64,000 nt of DNA, from the NCBI GenBank assembly GCA_014730295.1, contig WJIN01000345.1:14680-78679 (forward strand). The letters are read 5' to 3'. Numbering within the stretch: position 1 is the stretch's first letter; each line of letters begins with the position of its first letter. The translations under genes and the position numbers were made by a program. Shown piece by piece: positions 45,009-53,178 of the stretch. The stretch is from Promethearchaeota archaeon (GTDB lineage: Archaea > Asgardarchaeota > Lokiarchaeia > Sigynarchaeales > SOKP01). The notes beneath the pieces are model-generated. The model saw only the letters and a list, made by a program, of their open reading frames with translations, made no database searches and had not been told where the DNA came from.

Positions 45009-46556
45009 ATGCTAGTCGCCACTATAGAAGAGGATGGGAAAAAGAGAAGAGAAGAGATCTTTGTAATCGACTCTCACAGCCATCTAGGGAAGGATGAGGA
45101 TGGAGCCACGATGATGAACCCTCTCGCCCCTGGAAGCGGCAGTTTTGATTTCTGGAGCAAAATTCAGGGAAGAATAATCGAAGATTGGGAAGAATCTGGT
45201 GAACAATCATTTCACACGAGAATGGATGGAAATAATGTGAACATTTCATTCTCATTTGAACCATATCCATTTGCTGATAAACTTTTCACCTATTTACAAA
45301 AGCTTGGGAAGAAGTATTCAGATATTAGGGAAAAACTAAAGTTCAATACATTTATCGATATGGCTGTGGTATTTCCTTTTCAAGATATATTCCGAGATAA
45401 ACAACCTGAAGCATTATATCGCGCCAGTAATGTAAATATCTCACGATTTACAAACCAATTACCTTTTTCATTAAAGATTATGGGATATTGTCGTGTAGAC
45501 CCCCAAGAAGGGCATAAAGCGATTAATGAGGTCAAATATGCTCGAGAAACATTAGGATTGCGAGGTCTTAAATTACATCCGAGAAGTGAAGGATGGGTTG
45601 ACGCGGTTAGGACGGGGGAACCAATCCCGATCATGTTGGAAGCCATTAAACATTCCATGCCAATCATATTTGATACGCGTGGAAAAAAGACCATCATGGA
45701 TTTAGGAGAGTTAATTCGCAACACCCGCAATATGCTCAAAAATAAATATCCTGATTTATTACCGCATTTTAAAGCAATAATTGCACATTTTGCTCAAGGA
45801 AATGTAGGTGATTATGAGGTTTATAATACAGTGGTCCAACCAAATACATATGGAGACCTTTCAATGCTTCACGGAGAAGGGGCAAAAAACTTTTTCAAAG
45901 ATTTTAGACAATGGTTTGAAAATAACCATAAAGAAAATATAGATAATAGGTCATGGTCAGAATATCTCTTATTTGCTACTGATTATCCCTATTTTGGCGA
46001 AATTCACGCCGAGAAGTTACTAATCAATCTTTTTAATAAAGATTTCTTTGAGAACGGCGGTACTCTACGCGATACTAAGAATATTTTAGGATTAAATCAA
46101 ATCCGCATTTTACCGGAATATAGCATGAAACAAGAATTGACCTATAAAAATTCCTATGCTACAACAATTATCTCAAACCCCCAATATCCTACTGATCAAA
46201 AGAGTAGTTATGAAATGGCGATATCAGCACTCGCGAAATTGATTGCCGATAATAAGATTGATATTAAGAGGTTCTTCTTCGAATTTGAGAATGATTGGAA
46301 TTCTTTAAGTAATAATGTTTTGATAGCTGCGATAAAAAAATCCACTAAAGAGGAGGTCCCACTCTATCTGGTTGAGATGATCGAAAATCACCTCTCTTTA
46401 CTCTCCCCATTGGCTTCTTATTCAAGATGGAAAAAGTTTGGCTATAAGTTCTTCAATCCCGACGATAGAAACTTCTTCTCATCATTAATGAAGAACTATT
46501 ACTTAGCTAATACTATTGAAGATGCTGAAAAGGGATTATTAGAAATTTTTCCATAA
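45009..46556 (+). CDS. Amidohydrolase-family protein (COG2159-like) with C-terminal extension
   Basis: This 515-residue TIM-barrel hydrolase has the metal motif 'DSHSH' at residues 21-25, 'RGLKLHPRSEGWVDAV' (Lys/His on strand 4-5), 'FKAIIAHFAQGNVG' with another His, and 'LLFATDYPYFG' with the catalytic Asp. The first ~360 residues are the barrel. The last ~150 are helical ('YEMAISALAKLIADNKIDIK', 'RFFFEFENDWNSLSNNVLIA') and unlike the usual family. Such enzymes hydrolyse or decarboxylate cyclic and aromatic acids. The substrate is unknown. It lies between the GTPase clusters. Confidence 0.82.
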   Translation: MLVATIEEDGKKRREEIFVIDSHSHLGKDEDGATMMNPLAPGSGSFDFWSKIQGRIIEDWEESGEQSFHTRMDGNNVNISFSFEPYPFADKLFTYLQKLGKKYSDIREKLKFNTFIDMAVVFPFQDIFRDKQPEALYRASNVNISRFTNQLPFSLKIMGYCRVDPQEGHKAINEVKYARETLGLRGLKLHPRSEGWVDAVRTGEPIPIMLEAIKHSMPIIFDTRGKKTIMDLGELIRNTRNMLKNKYPDLLPHFKAIIAHFAQGNVGDYEVYNTVVQPNTYGDLSMLHGEGAKNFFKDFRQWFENNHKENIDNRSWSEYLLFATDYPYFGEIHAEKLLINLFNKDFFENGGTLRDTKNILGLNQIRILPEYSMKQELTYKNSYATTIISNPQYPTDQKSSYEMAISALAKLIADNKIDIKRFFFEFENDWNSLSNNVLIAAIKKSTKEEVPLYLVEMIENHLSLLSPLASYSRWKKFGYKFFNPDDRNFFSSLMKNYYLANTIEDAEKGLLEIFP

Positions 46557-46558
46557 AA

Positions 46559-46565
46559 TTTTTTT
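46559..46565 (+). terminator. T-run after amidohydrolase gene
   Basis: Seven consecutive T residues lie just after the stop codon of the amidohydrolase gene, a plausible archaeal terminator before the next transcription unit. Confidence 0.35.
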
Positions 46566-46780
46566 ATGGTTTTCATCATTTGTGGTAAAATTTATTGACT
46601 TTTTTATAAATTATGTGATATATTTATAAGATTTAATACTCGAAATTAAAAGTGTATGTTTTTATTATTAATATAAGTTAATAATTGTGTAAATAAAACA
46701 TGGTTTTTACGTTTTTTTACCGAAAAATAATATGACAATTATTTTTTTATAAAATTGTCGAAAAAATATTGTAATATATA

Positions 46781-47467
46781 ATGAAGAATATGGAAAACCA
46801 GGTCAGCATGACTGGGGAATATAAAATTAATTCTGAGGAAGATGGGTTATCAGTATATTTAGAAAAATTTCCATTTATCACGATAATAGGAAAGTATGAT
46901 CATATTTTAGGTCCAAGCTGTTTATATACACCTGTAGAATATGAGGATGAAAATTTCATCAAAAATTTACTTCGAGATGCTCTTAATACAAAAAATAAGT
47001 TTGTAATTCTAAATCACGATAAATTTTATTCTCAGACATGTAAGGTAAGAATTAATGATGAAGATGCGCGAGGGAGGAATCAACTATATGCAATTATTTT
47101 GCTCAGACATATTGAAAAGCCTTTGATCCCTACGGTGCATTTTAAGAAAATAGAAATGCTTTTCCGTAAAGTGGGAGAAGCGGAAATTTTAAAAGATAAT
47201 ATAAATGTTTTTGATGAATTTGCCCGGCAGATTAGAGAGACCTATTTTAATAAGGATGAATTACTTCCGTTGGAATCATGTAATCTCAAGGTAAGAAGTG
47301 GAGTGAACACCATACAGGGTTTTTGTGAATTAATTTTGGAAGAAAAAACCAAGAGGAAAATGTTGTCGGATGAGATGATTATAGACTATGTCAATTTAAT
47401 GCTTGATTCTTGTGATGAAATTATCAAGGCTTTAGAAGAAAACCTTCAAGGTTCTTTTCATGGATAA
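46781..47467 (+). CDS. Longin/DENN-like protein, probable GTPase partner
   Basis: This 228-residue protein has residues ~25-115 in a longin-like strand order: 'FPFITIIGKYDHILGPSCLY', then 'FIKNLLRDAL', 'NKFVILNHDKFYSQTCKVRI' and 'NQLYAIILLRHIEKPLIP'. The 'I.GP' loop after the first strand and later 'ILL' strand resemble the longin part of DENN-type proteins such as FLCN/Lst7, which regulate Rag GTPases. The C-terminal ~110 residues are helical. It is directly upstream of a Rag-like GTPase gene (27-base gap), which supports a functional pair. The longin/DENN call is by eye and needs a profile search. Confidence 0.62.
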   Translation: MKNMENQVSMTGEYKINSEEDGLSVYLEKFPFITIIGKYDHILGPSCLYTPVEYEDENFIKNLLRDALNTKNKFVILNHDKFYSQTCKVRINDEDARGRNQLYAIILLRHIEKPLIPTVHFKKIEMLFRKVGEAEILKDNINVFDEFARQIRETYFNKDELLPLESCNLKVRSGVNTIQGFCELILEEKTKRKMLSDEMIIDYVNLMLDSCDEIIKALEENLQGSFHG

Positions 47468-47494
47468 ATAAAAAGAGGATGTGATAAATTTAGA

Positions 47495-48382
47495 ATGGAT
47501 AAAGACAAAAAGATCATTATTTGTGGTCCTCCTAACAGCGGAAAAACTACGATAGTAAACGTATTTTTTAAAAAGGCAAATCCGCTAAAACTTTTAAAGA
47601 ATTCTCTTGAGCCAACAAGAGGGATCAATTCTGAACAATTTTCACTATTTAGTTCTAATTTGGGTATATTTGACTTGGCTGGACAAGAAAATAAAGATTG
47701 GTTTACGAAGGATAAGGATATATTTGAGCATAGTGATATTATAATGTGCGTGTTCGATATTAATAATTCCTTGAAATCAATTGTCTCTTTTATAACAAAA
47801 ATCCTAAAAATTAAACAGGACTCCCACACACTCTCAAAGTGCAAAATCATCACCTTTCTTCATAAGATCGATCTTGCTAACCGGTCTTATATTTCGCAAA
47901 AACATAGAGCAGTTTCAAAATTTTTTGAGAGTCGTTATCCGGATTTAGAATTTGATTTTTATTTAACATCTATTACAAGACGCTACTTTTATAATACATT
48001 TAATATCATTTTAGAGATTCTGAATCTCCTCTTTCAAAAGGAACTCATTCCAATTAGCAAGAGACAATTCGAATTTCTAAAAACTGAACTCAATCTTATT
48101 TTAAAAATCGATCCAAGTGTAAAATATACCATAGAGACACTTTCAGAGAAGATTAGATTAAATAAAAACGTATTAAATACCCATTTAAAGAGATTGGAGA
48201 AATTGGGGTTTCTTACGTTTCTTAATGATAAAGAAGTTGTTTGCTTCACAGAGAGATGTCAATTTTTTAAACGAGGTTTCTTGAGAGAGATACATAAAAT
48301 CGAAGAAATAAGTAGGAATAAGGAAACTAAGTTGTTCTATACGTTAGGAGAACTAAATAACATCCCCGTTGACAAATTATAA
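47495..48382 (+). CDS. Rag/Gtr-like GTPase with C-terminal winged helix
   Basis: This 295-residue protein has P-loop 'GPPNSGKT' (11-18), 'EPTRG' (39-43), 'DLAGQ' (60-64, with Glu following) and 'HKID' (123-126, in place of NKxD, as in RagA/Gtr1), then 'TSITR'. Residues ~185-255 form a winged-helix-like unit ('ETLSEKIRLNKNVLNTHLKR' then 'LEKLGFLTFLNDKEVVCFTE'), of the MarR/ArsR-like type that can bind DNA or protein. A GAGGATGTGAT precedes the ATG. It lies after the longin/DENN-like gene and 22 bases before a histidine kinase gene, so the three probably form one operon. Confidence 0.85.
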   Translation: MDKDKKIIICGPPNSGKTTIVNVFFKKANPLKLLKNSLEPTRGINSEQFSLFSSNLGIFDLAGQENKDWFTKDKDIFEHSDIIMCVFDINNSLKSIVSFITKILKIKQDSHTLSKCKIITFLHKIDLANRSYISQKHRAVSKFFESRYPDLEFDFYLTSITRRYFYNTFNIILEILNLLFQKELIPISKRQFEFLKTELNLILKIDPSVKYTIETLSEKIRLNKNVLNTHLKRLEKLGFLTFLNDKEVVCFTERCQFFKRGFLREIHKIEEISRNKETKLFYTLGELNNIPVDKL

Positions 48383-48404
48383 TTTAGATGGATTGGTGAT
48401 TAGT

Positions 48405-50417
48405 ATGGAAAATAGAGAACAAAATATAGAAAAAGCCAAAAATTTAAGCGACAGTAATATAACTCAGACGGAAAATTTATCCACAAAAATGGGGTATAAT
48501 GAGCAACTCGAAGCCTTAAATATGCAATATCAAGAATTGGTTGGCAATATACCAGGAGCAGTTTTTCAGTTTGGTTTAGCGGATAATAATGAAATATCCA
48601 TTCAATATATAAGTGAAGGGATCTACGATTTAACTGGACTAACAAGGGATGAATTTGAAGGATCAATTTCACATTTAACAGATATCGTCTATGAAAAAGA
48701 TCTGAATTCATTTATAAAGTCCCTTGAAAATTCGATTGAGAATTTGGAACCTTGGAATATGGAATTTAGAATTTTTACTAAAAAAACCAGAGAAATTAAA
48801 TGGTTAGACGGGAGATCAACTTTAAAATTCATAGATGGACGAGATTATATTTGGTATGGAGTTTTATTAGATATAACTGAGAAGAAGAGCGCGCATTCCC
48901 GATTAAAGGAGATAAACGAAAAACTTGAGCAGAAAGTAAAAGAAAGAACACTTCATCTAAAGGAAAGGGTTAAAGAAATCACATGTCTCTATGATATTTC
49001 TAAAATTGTTGAAAATGAAGAATTAAGCTTGGAAGAAACGTTCAAGAGAATCGTTCAGAGGATACCAAAATCAATGCAGTATTCCGAAATTACTTGTTCA
49101 AGAATTAAATATAACCAAATAGAAATTTTGTCGGAAAATTTTAAAAATTCTGACTGGAGTATGTCAGTTCCCATTCAATATAAAGAAAATACTGGGGAGA
49201 TCGAAGTATTTTATAAAGAAAAGAGACCGCAGGAATCATTTGGTCCCTTTTTGGAGGATGAATTGAAATTAATAGAAGCCATAAAAGAGATAATAGAGAG
49301 ATATTTAGAACGAGAAGAGACTAAAAAAGAGCTTTTAAAAAAAAACCACGCAATAATTTCCTCAAAAAGCGCTATCTCAATCTCGAATATGAAAGGAATT
49401 GTTGAATACGTTAATCCCGCATTTCTTAAGATGTGGGGATATGAAGACAAAAAAAGTGTTCTCGGCAGATCTGCGCTGGAATTCTGGGCAGAGAAAGAAA
49501 AGGCTCAAATGATGATTACAAAAATTCTCAGTGAAGGAAATGCATCTGGACAGATGGAAGCGAAAAGAAAAGATGGAACAAATTTCATTGCAAATGTACA
49601 AGGTAAGATAATTCTCAATGAAAAAGATGAGAAAACGGGTATAACCGCTTCTTTTATCGATATCACGGAAACTGTTAGAGCGAAACACAAATTAGAAGAA
49701 AGTATGAAAGAACTCAAAAGGTCTAATAAGGAATTAGAACAGTTTGCGTATGTAGCTTCTCATGATTTACAAGAACCATTAAGAATGGTTTCCAGTTTTA
49801 CGCAATTACTTCAAAAGCGTTATTATGATAAATTAGATGAAGAGGCAAATGAATTCATTGAATATACGGTAGATGGAGCGAAAAGAATGCAGAACCTTAT
49901 AAACGATCTACTCACTTTCTCAAGGGTTGGGACCAGAGGTACACCTTTCAAACCCGTAGATATGAACGAGGTTCTCTCAGATACCCTTCATAATCTCAAA
50001 TTCGTAATAAATGAAACCGAAACTGACATAATCTATGAGGAGTTACCGATTATTAAGGCAGATCGTTCTCAGATACAACAAGTTTTCCAAAATCTAATTT
50101 CAAATGCGATAAAATTCCATGGAAAAGAACCACCAAAAATCCAAATATCCTCCATAGAGGAGGAATCTGAATGGGTTTTTTCAGTGAAGGATAATGGTAT
50201 TGGTATTGATCCCCAATTTTTTAATAAAATATTTGTTATTTTTCAGAGATTAAATAAAAGAGGGGAATATGAAGGGACAGGTATCGGATTAGCTCTTTGT
50301 AAAAAGATTATAAATAGGCACGGAGGGGAAATTTGGGTTGACTCTAAAAGTGGAGGAGGCTCGACCTTTCACTTTTCTATTCCTAAAAGGAAAATAAAAA
50401 AAACAATAAATGAGTGA
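48405..50417 (+). CDS. PAS-GAF-PAS histidine kinase
   Basis: About 670 residues: PAS (~30-165, 'NIPGAVFQFGLADNNEISIQ', ends 'LLDITEKK'), a coiled-coil linker, GAF-like (~200-315, 'EITCLYDISKIVENEELSLE'), PAS (~320-435), phospho-acceptor 'YVASHDLQEPLRMVSSFTQL', N box 'NLISNAIKFHG', 'VKDNGIGIDP' and 'GTGIGLALCKKIINRHGGEIW'. The kinase core is of the phytochrome-like type, different from the next three. A TTG at 48369 would overlap the GTPase gene, but GGTGAT before the ATG at 48405 supports the later start. The receiver gene follows after six bases and should be its partner. Confidence 0.93.
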   Translation: MENREQNIEKAKNLSDSNITQTENLSTKMGYNEQLEALNMQYQELVGNIPGAVFQFGLADNNEISIQYISEGIYDLTGLTRDEFEGSISHLTDIVYEKDLNSFIKSLENSIENLEPWNMEFRIFTKKTREIKWLDGRSTLKFIDGRDYIWYGVLLDITEKKSAHSRLKEINEKLEQKVKERTLHLKERVKEITCLYDISKIVENEELSLEETFKRIVQRIPKSMQYSEITCSRIKYNQIEILSENFKNSDWSMSVPIQYKENTGEIEVFYKEKRPQESFGPFLEDELKLIEAIKEIIERYLEREETKKELLKKNHAIISSKSAISISNMKGIVEYVNPAFLKMWGYEDKKSVLGRSALEFWAEKEKAQMMITKILSEGNASGQMEAKRKDGTNFIANVQGKIILNEKDEKTGITASFIDITETVRAKHKLEESMKELKRSNKELEQFAYVASHDLQEPLRMVSSFTQLLQKRYYDKLDEEANEFIEYTVDGAKRMQNLINDLLTFSRVGTRGTPFKPVDMNEVLSDTLHNLKFVINETETDIIYEELPIIKADRSQIQQVFQNLISNAIKFHGKEPPKIQISSIEEESEWVFSVKDNGIGIDPQFFNKIFVIFQRLNKRGEYEGTGIGLALCKKIINRHGGEIWVDSKSGGGSTFHFSIPKRKIKKTINE

Positions 50418-50423
50418 TTAAAT

Positions 50424-50873
50424 ATGAAAAAAAAGATAATTGGCAAACCAATAGAGATTCTTCTCGTAGAAGATAATCCAGGAGATATAAGATTAACAAA
50501 GGAAGCATTAAAGCAGAGTAAAATTTTAAATAATCTCAATATTGCGATGGACGGAGACGAAGCTATGAAATATTTACTTAAAGAAGGTAATTATAGCGAA
50601 AAACCAACACCAGACATAATACTTCTCGATCTAAATTTACCAAAAAAAGATGGTCGTGAGGTTCTTGCAGAAATAAAAGAAAGAAAAGAATTAAGACATA
50701 TCCCTGTGGTTATTTTAACAAGTTCAGAAGCAGATGAAGATATTATTAAAACCTATGAATTACATGCTAATTGTTATGTAACCAAACCAGTAGATCTTAA
50801 TCAATTTAGCAAGGTTGTAAAAGCTATTGGAGATTTCTGGTTTAGCATCGTTAAATTACCAAATGGAGATTAA
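50424..50873 (+). CDS. Single-domain response regulator (Rcp1-like receiver)
   Basis: This 149-residue protein is a receiver only. It has the acidic pair in '[17 protein letters not shown]', phospho-acceptor Asp69 in '[13 protein letters not shown]', Thr99/Ser100 and Lys121 in 'CYVTKPVD'. The extended 'NYSEKPTPD' loop before the acceptor strand is typical of Rcp1-type partners of phytochrome-like kinases, matching the kinase encoded six bases upstream. It carries no DNA-binding domain, so phosphorylation must act through protein contacts. A GTGAT lies eight bases before the ATG. Confidence 0.95.
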   Translation: MKKKIIGKPIEILLVEDNPGDIRLTKEALKQSKILNNLNIAMDGDEAMKYLLKEGNYSEKPTPDIILLDLNLPKKDGREVLAEIKERKELRHIPVVILTSSEADEDIIKTYELHANCYVTKPVDLNQFSKVVKAIGDFWFSIVKLPNGD

Positions 50874-50907
50874 ACAGGTCTTTCCTCCAATTAAGGTAGA
50901 TATAGTG

Positions 50908-53178
50908 ATGAATGATAAAAAAAGAGATATTATAGATATCTTGTTAATTGAAGATAATCCAGCGGATGTTAAATTACTGGAGATTTTGTTATCAGAAAAT
51001 GTAAATTTAGACTTTCAATATAAATTATATATAGCAAATACTCTTAAAGAAGGATTTAAATTATTGGAACAGCACTTATTTGATGTTATTCTTTTAGATT
51101 TATCTCTACCAGATAGTAGTGGTTTTAAAACGATTTCAACTGTTTATGAAGAGATAACCGAAATTCCAATTATAGTCTTAACAGGTTTGGATGATATAAA
51201 GGGAGGGAGAAAAGCAGTCAAGCTGGGTGCTCAAGATTTTTTGATTAAAGGTAAAGTTGATGGAAATCATTTAGTACAGTCGATCTATCATTCTATTGAA
51301 CGACAAAAAATGATAAAGACTATTGAGGACCTTGCGAATGACTTGCAAAAAGAAGAACGTAAGCTGAGAAAAATTATCAATGCAAATGCTGATGCGATAA
51401 TAATTACATCAAACGAGGGAAAAGTTCAATTTCTTAACCCTGCTGCCGAAGAGTTATTTGAATGCTCAAGTAATTCATTTAAAGGGAAAGAATTTGGATA
51501 TGACATTTGTGAAAATGGAGGAAAAGAAATTTGCATTGAAAATTCTACTACTAAATATGCTGAAGTAAAGCAAGTGGACATAGAATGGGAAGGAAAAGAC
51601 GCTAAACTCCTCACTCTCAGGGATATTACTAAAAATAAACAATATGAGCAACTTTTAAAAAAATCTGAAAGGAAATATCGCAATTTATTTGAAAATTCGC
51701 CTTATCCCATTTTAATCTTAGATTCTAGGGGAAATATCGTAGATTGCAATTCTAATGTATTAGAATTATTTGAAATTGATAAAGAACAATTTATAGCGGG
51801 AAATTATAAGAACGAGTTTCTTAAACCATTGAATGAGATAAATCTTTTTTCTGAGAATTTAGAAGGATTAGACGAGAATAACCTTCCTGATTCCTATGAG
51901 CTGGAAATTAAGGTTGGCGAAGATAAAAAATTATGGTTGGATCTTAATTTCTCATTCATATACTTAAATAATATCCCTTTAATCCATCTCTTAATCAGGA
52001 ATATTACTCCGATTAAGGAATCTGAGAGAGAAATGCGAAAGTTAGAAAAGACTCTCCACGAGATGAATTTACTTATTGAACATGCTCCTATGGCTATTTT
52101 TTTAATATACAAGAATGGAAAAATTTTAAGAGCCAATAAAGCAGCTTTAGATTTATTTCAATACAAAGAAGAAAGTTTGTTAAATTTCACGGTATATGAT
52201 TTGTTTGATCAAGAATACCAAAAGCTAATAAAAAGTCATTATCATAAGGATGTATTCCATTCTGATTTGGAAAACCAAATAGAAGCCCGAATAATAAGGA
52301 AAGACGGAAGGGTCAAAGATGTTGAAATTACATCAACCACCTTAAAGATTGCTGGCAATGTGATAATCCAATCTTTTATCTCAGATATAAGCTCTCGAAA
52401 AAACTATGAGAAAAATAGAGAATTATTGTTAGATCAGCTAATCCAATCCTTAGAGTTCAAATCCAAGTTTTTAGCGGCAATGTCCCATGATTTAAGAACC
52501 CCTCTCAATGCAATTATAGGATTCTCGACCTTATTATTAGATGAGTCTTATGGTAAGTTAAATGAAAATCAAGAGGATTATTTACATGATATTTACAGTG
52601 CTGCTGAACAATTAAGTGATTTGATAAATGCGATGCTCGACATTTCAAAAATTGAAATTGGAGGATTTGATTTAAAAAAGAAAGAATTCAATTTATATCC
52701 GTTAGTAAAACAAATCCATTCTTTATTTAAACCCCTTTATAAAAAAAAAGAGTTATTTTTTCAAATTAAAAATCTAAATAAAGCGAAATACATCTATGCT
52801 GATCCCGTTAGGTTTAAACAAATATTGTATAATCTCATTGACAATGCTATAAAATATACTGAAGAGGGGGGAATTATTTTAAGAACTTTTGAACATTTGG
52901 ATCATTGGGAGTTCCAAATTGAAGATACCGGGATTGGAATTGAAAAGAAAGATTATGAAGTTGTATTTCGAGAATTTGGAAGAATAAAAAATGATGTGAA
53001 AAAAGAAGTCTCAGGTTCGGGAATAGGTCTATCCTTAACAAAACGCCTTGTCAAACTACATGGAGGGGAAATATGGTTTGAAAGCGAGAAAGATAAAGGA
53101 ACCATATTTTTCTTCACATTACCAAAAAGTAAGGAGGGTAGAAATAATGCAAATATCAAAACAAAATCAGAAATTTAA
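50908..53178 (+). CDS. Receiver-PAS histidine kinase
   Basis: About 756 residues. The N-terminal receiver (~10-130) is intact: 'LLIEDNPADVKLLE', phospho-acceptor Asp64 in 'VILLDLSLPDSSG', and Lys114. Then come PAS domains at ~145-255, ~265-385 and ~395-510, the acceptor 'FLAAMSHDLRTPLNAIIGFS', 'NLIDNAIKYTEEGG', 'IEDTGIGIEKKD' and 'GSGIGLSLTKRLVKLHGGEIW'. There are no TM segments. The frame extends back into the previous gene, but AAGGT before the ATG at 50908 supports this start. It could receive phosphate from an upstream kinase and relay it. Its kinase core closely resembles the next two kinases. Confidence 0.92.
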   Translation: MNDKKRDIIDILLIEDNPADVKLLEILLSENVNLDFQYKLYIANTLKEGFKLLEQHLFDVILLDLSLPDSSGFKTISTVYEEITEIPIIVLTGLDDIKGGRKAVKLGAQDFLIKGKVDGNHLVQSIYHSIERQKMIKTIEDLANDLQKEERKLRKIINANADAIIITSNEGKVQFLNPAAEELFECSSNSFKGKEFGYDICENGGKEICIENSTTKYAEVKQVDIEWEGKDAKLLTLRDITKNKQYEQLLKKSERKYRNLFENSPYPILILDSRGNIVDCNSNVLELFEIDKEQFIAGNYKNEFLKPLNEINLFSENLEGLDENNLPDSYELEIKVGEDKKLWLDLNFSFIYLNNIPLIHLLIRNITPIKESEREMRKLEKTLHEMNLLIEHAPMAIFLIYKNGKILRANKAALDLFQYKEESLLNFTVYDLFDQEYQKLIKSHYHKDVFHSDLENQIEARIIRKDGRVKDVEITSTTLKIAGNVIIQSFISDISSRKNYEKNRELLLDQLIQSLEFKSKFLAAMSHDLRTPLNAIIGFSTLLLDESYGKLNENQEDYLHDIYSAAEQLSDLINAMLDISKIEIGGFDLKKKEFNLYPLVKQIHSLFKPLYKKKELFFQIKNLNKAKYIYADPVRFKQILYNLIDNAIKYTEEGGIILRTFEHLDHWEFQIEDTGIGIEKKDYEVVFREFGRIKNDVKKEVSGSGIGLSLTKRLVKLHGGEIWFESEKDKGTIFFFTLPKSKEGRNNANIKTKSEI

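Noticed and set aside
45380..45739. 119-codon frame opposite the amidohydrolase gene
   Set aside because: Mirror of conserved barrel motifs; no independent evidence.
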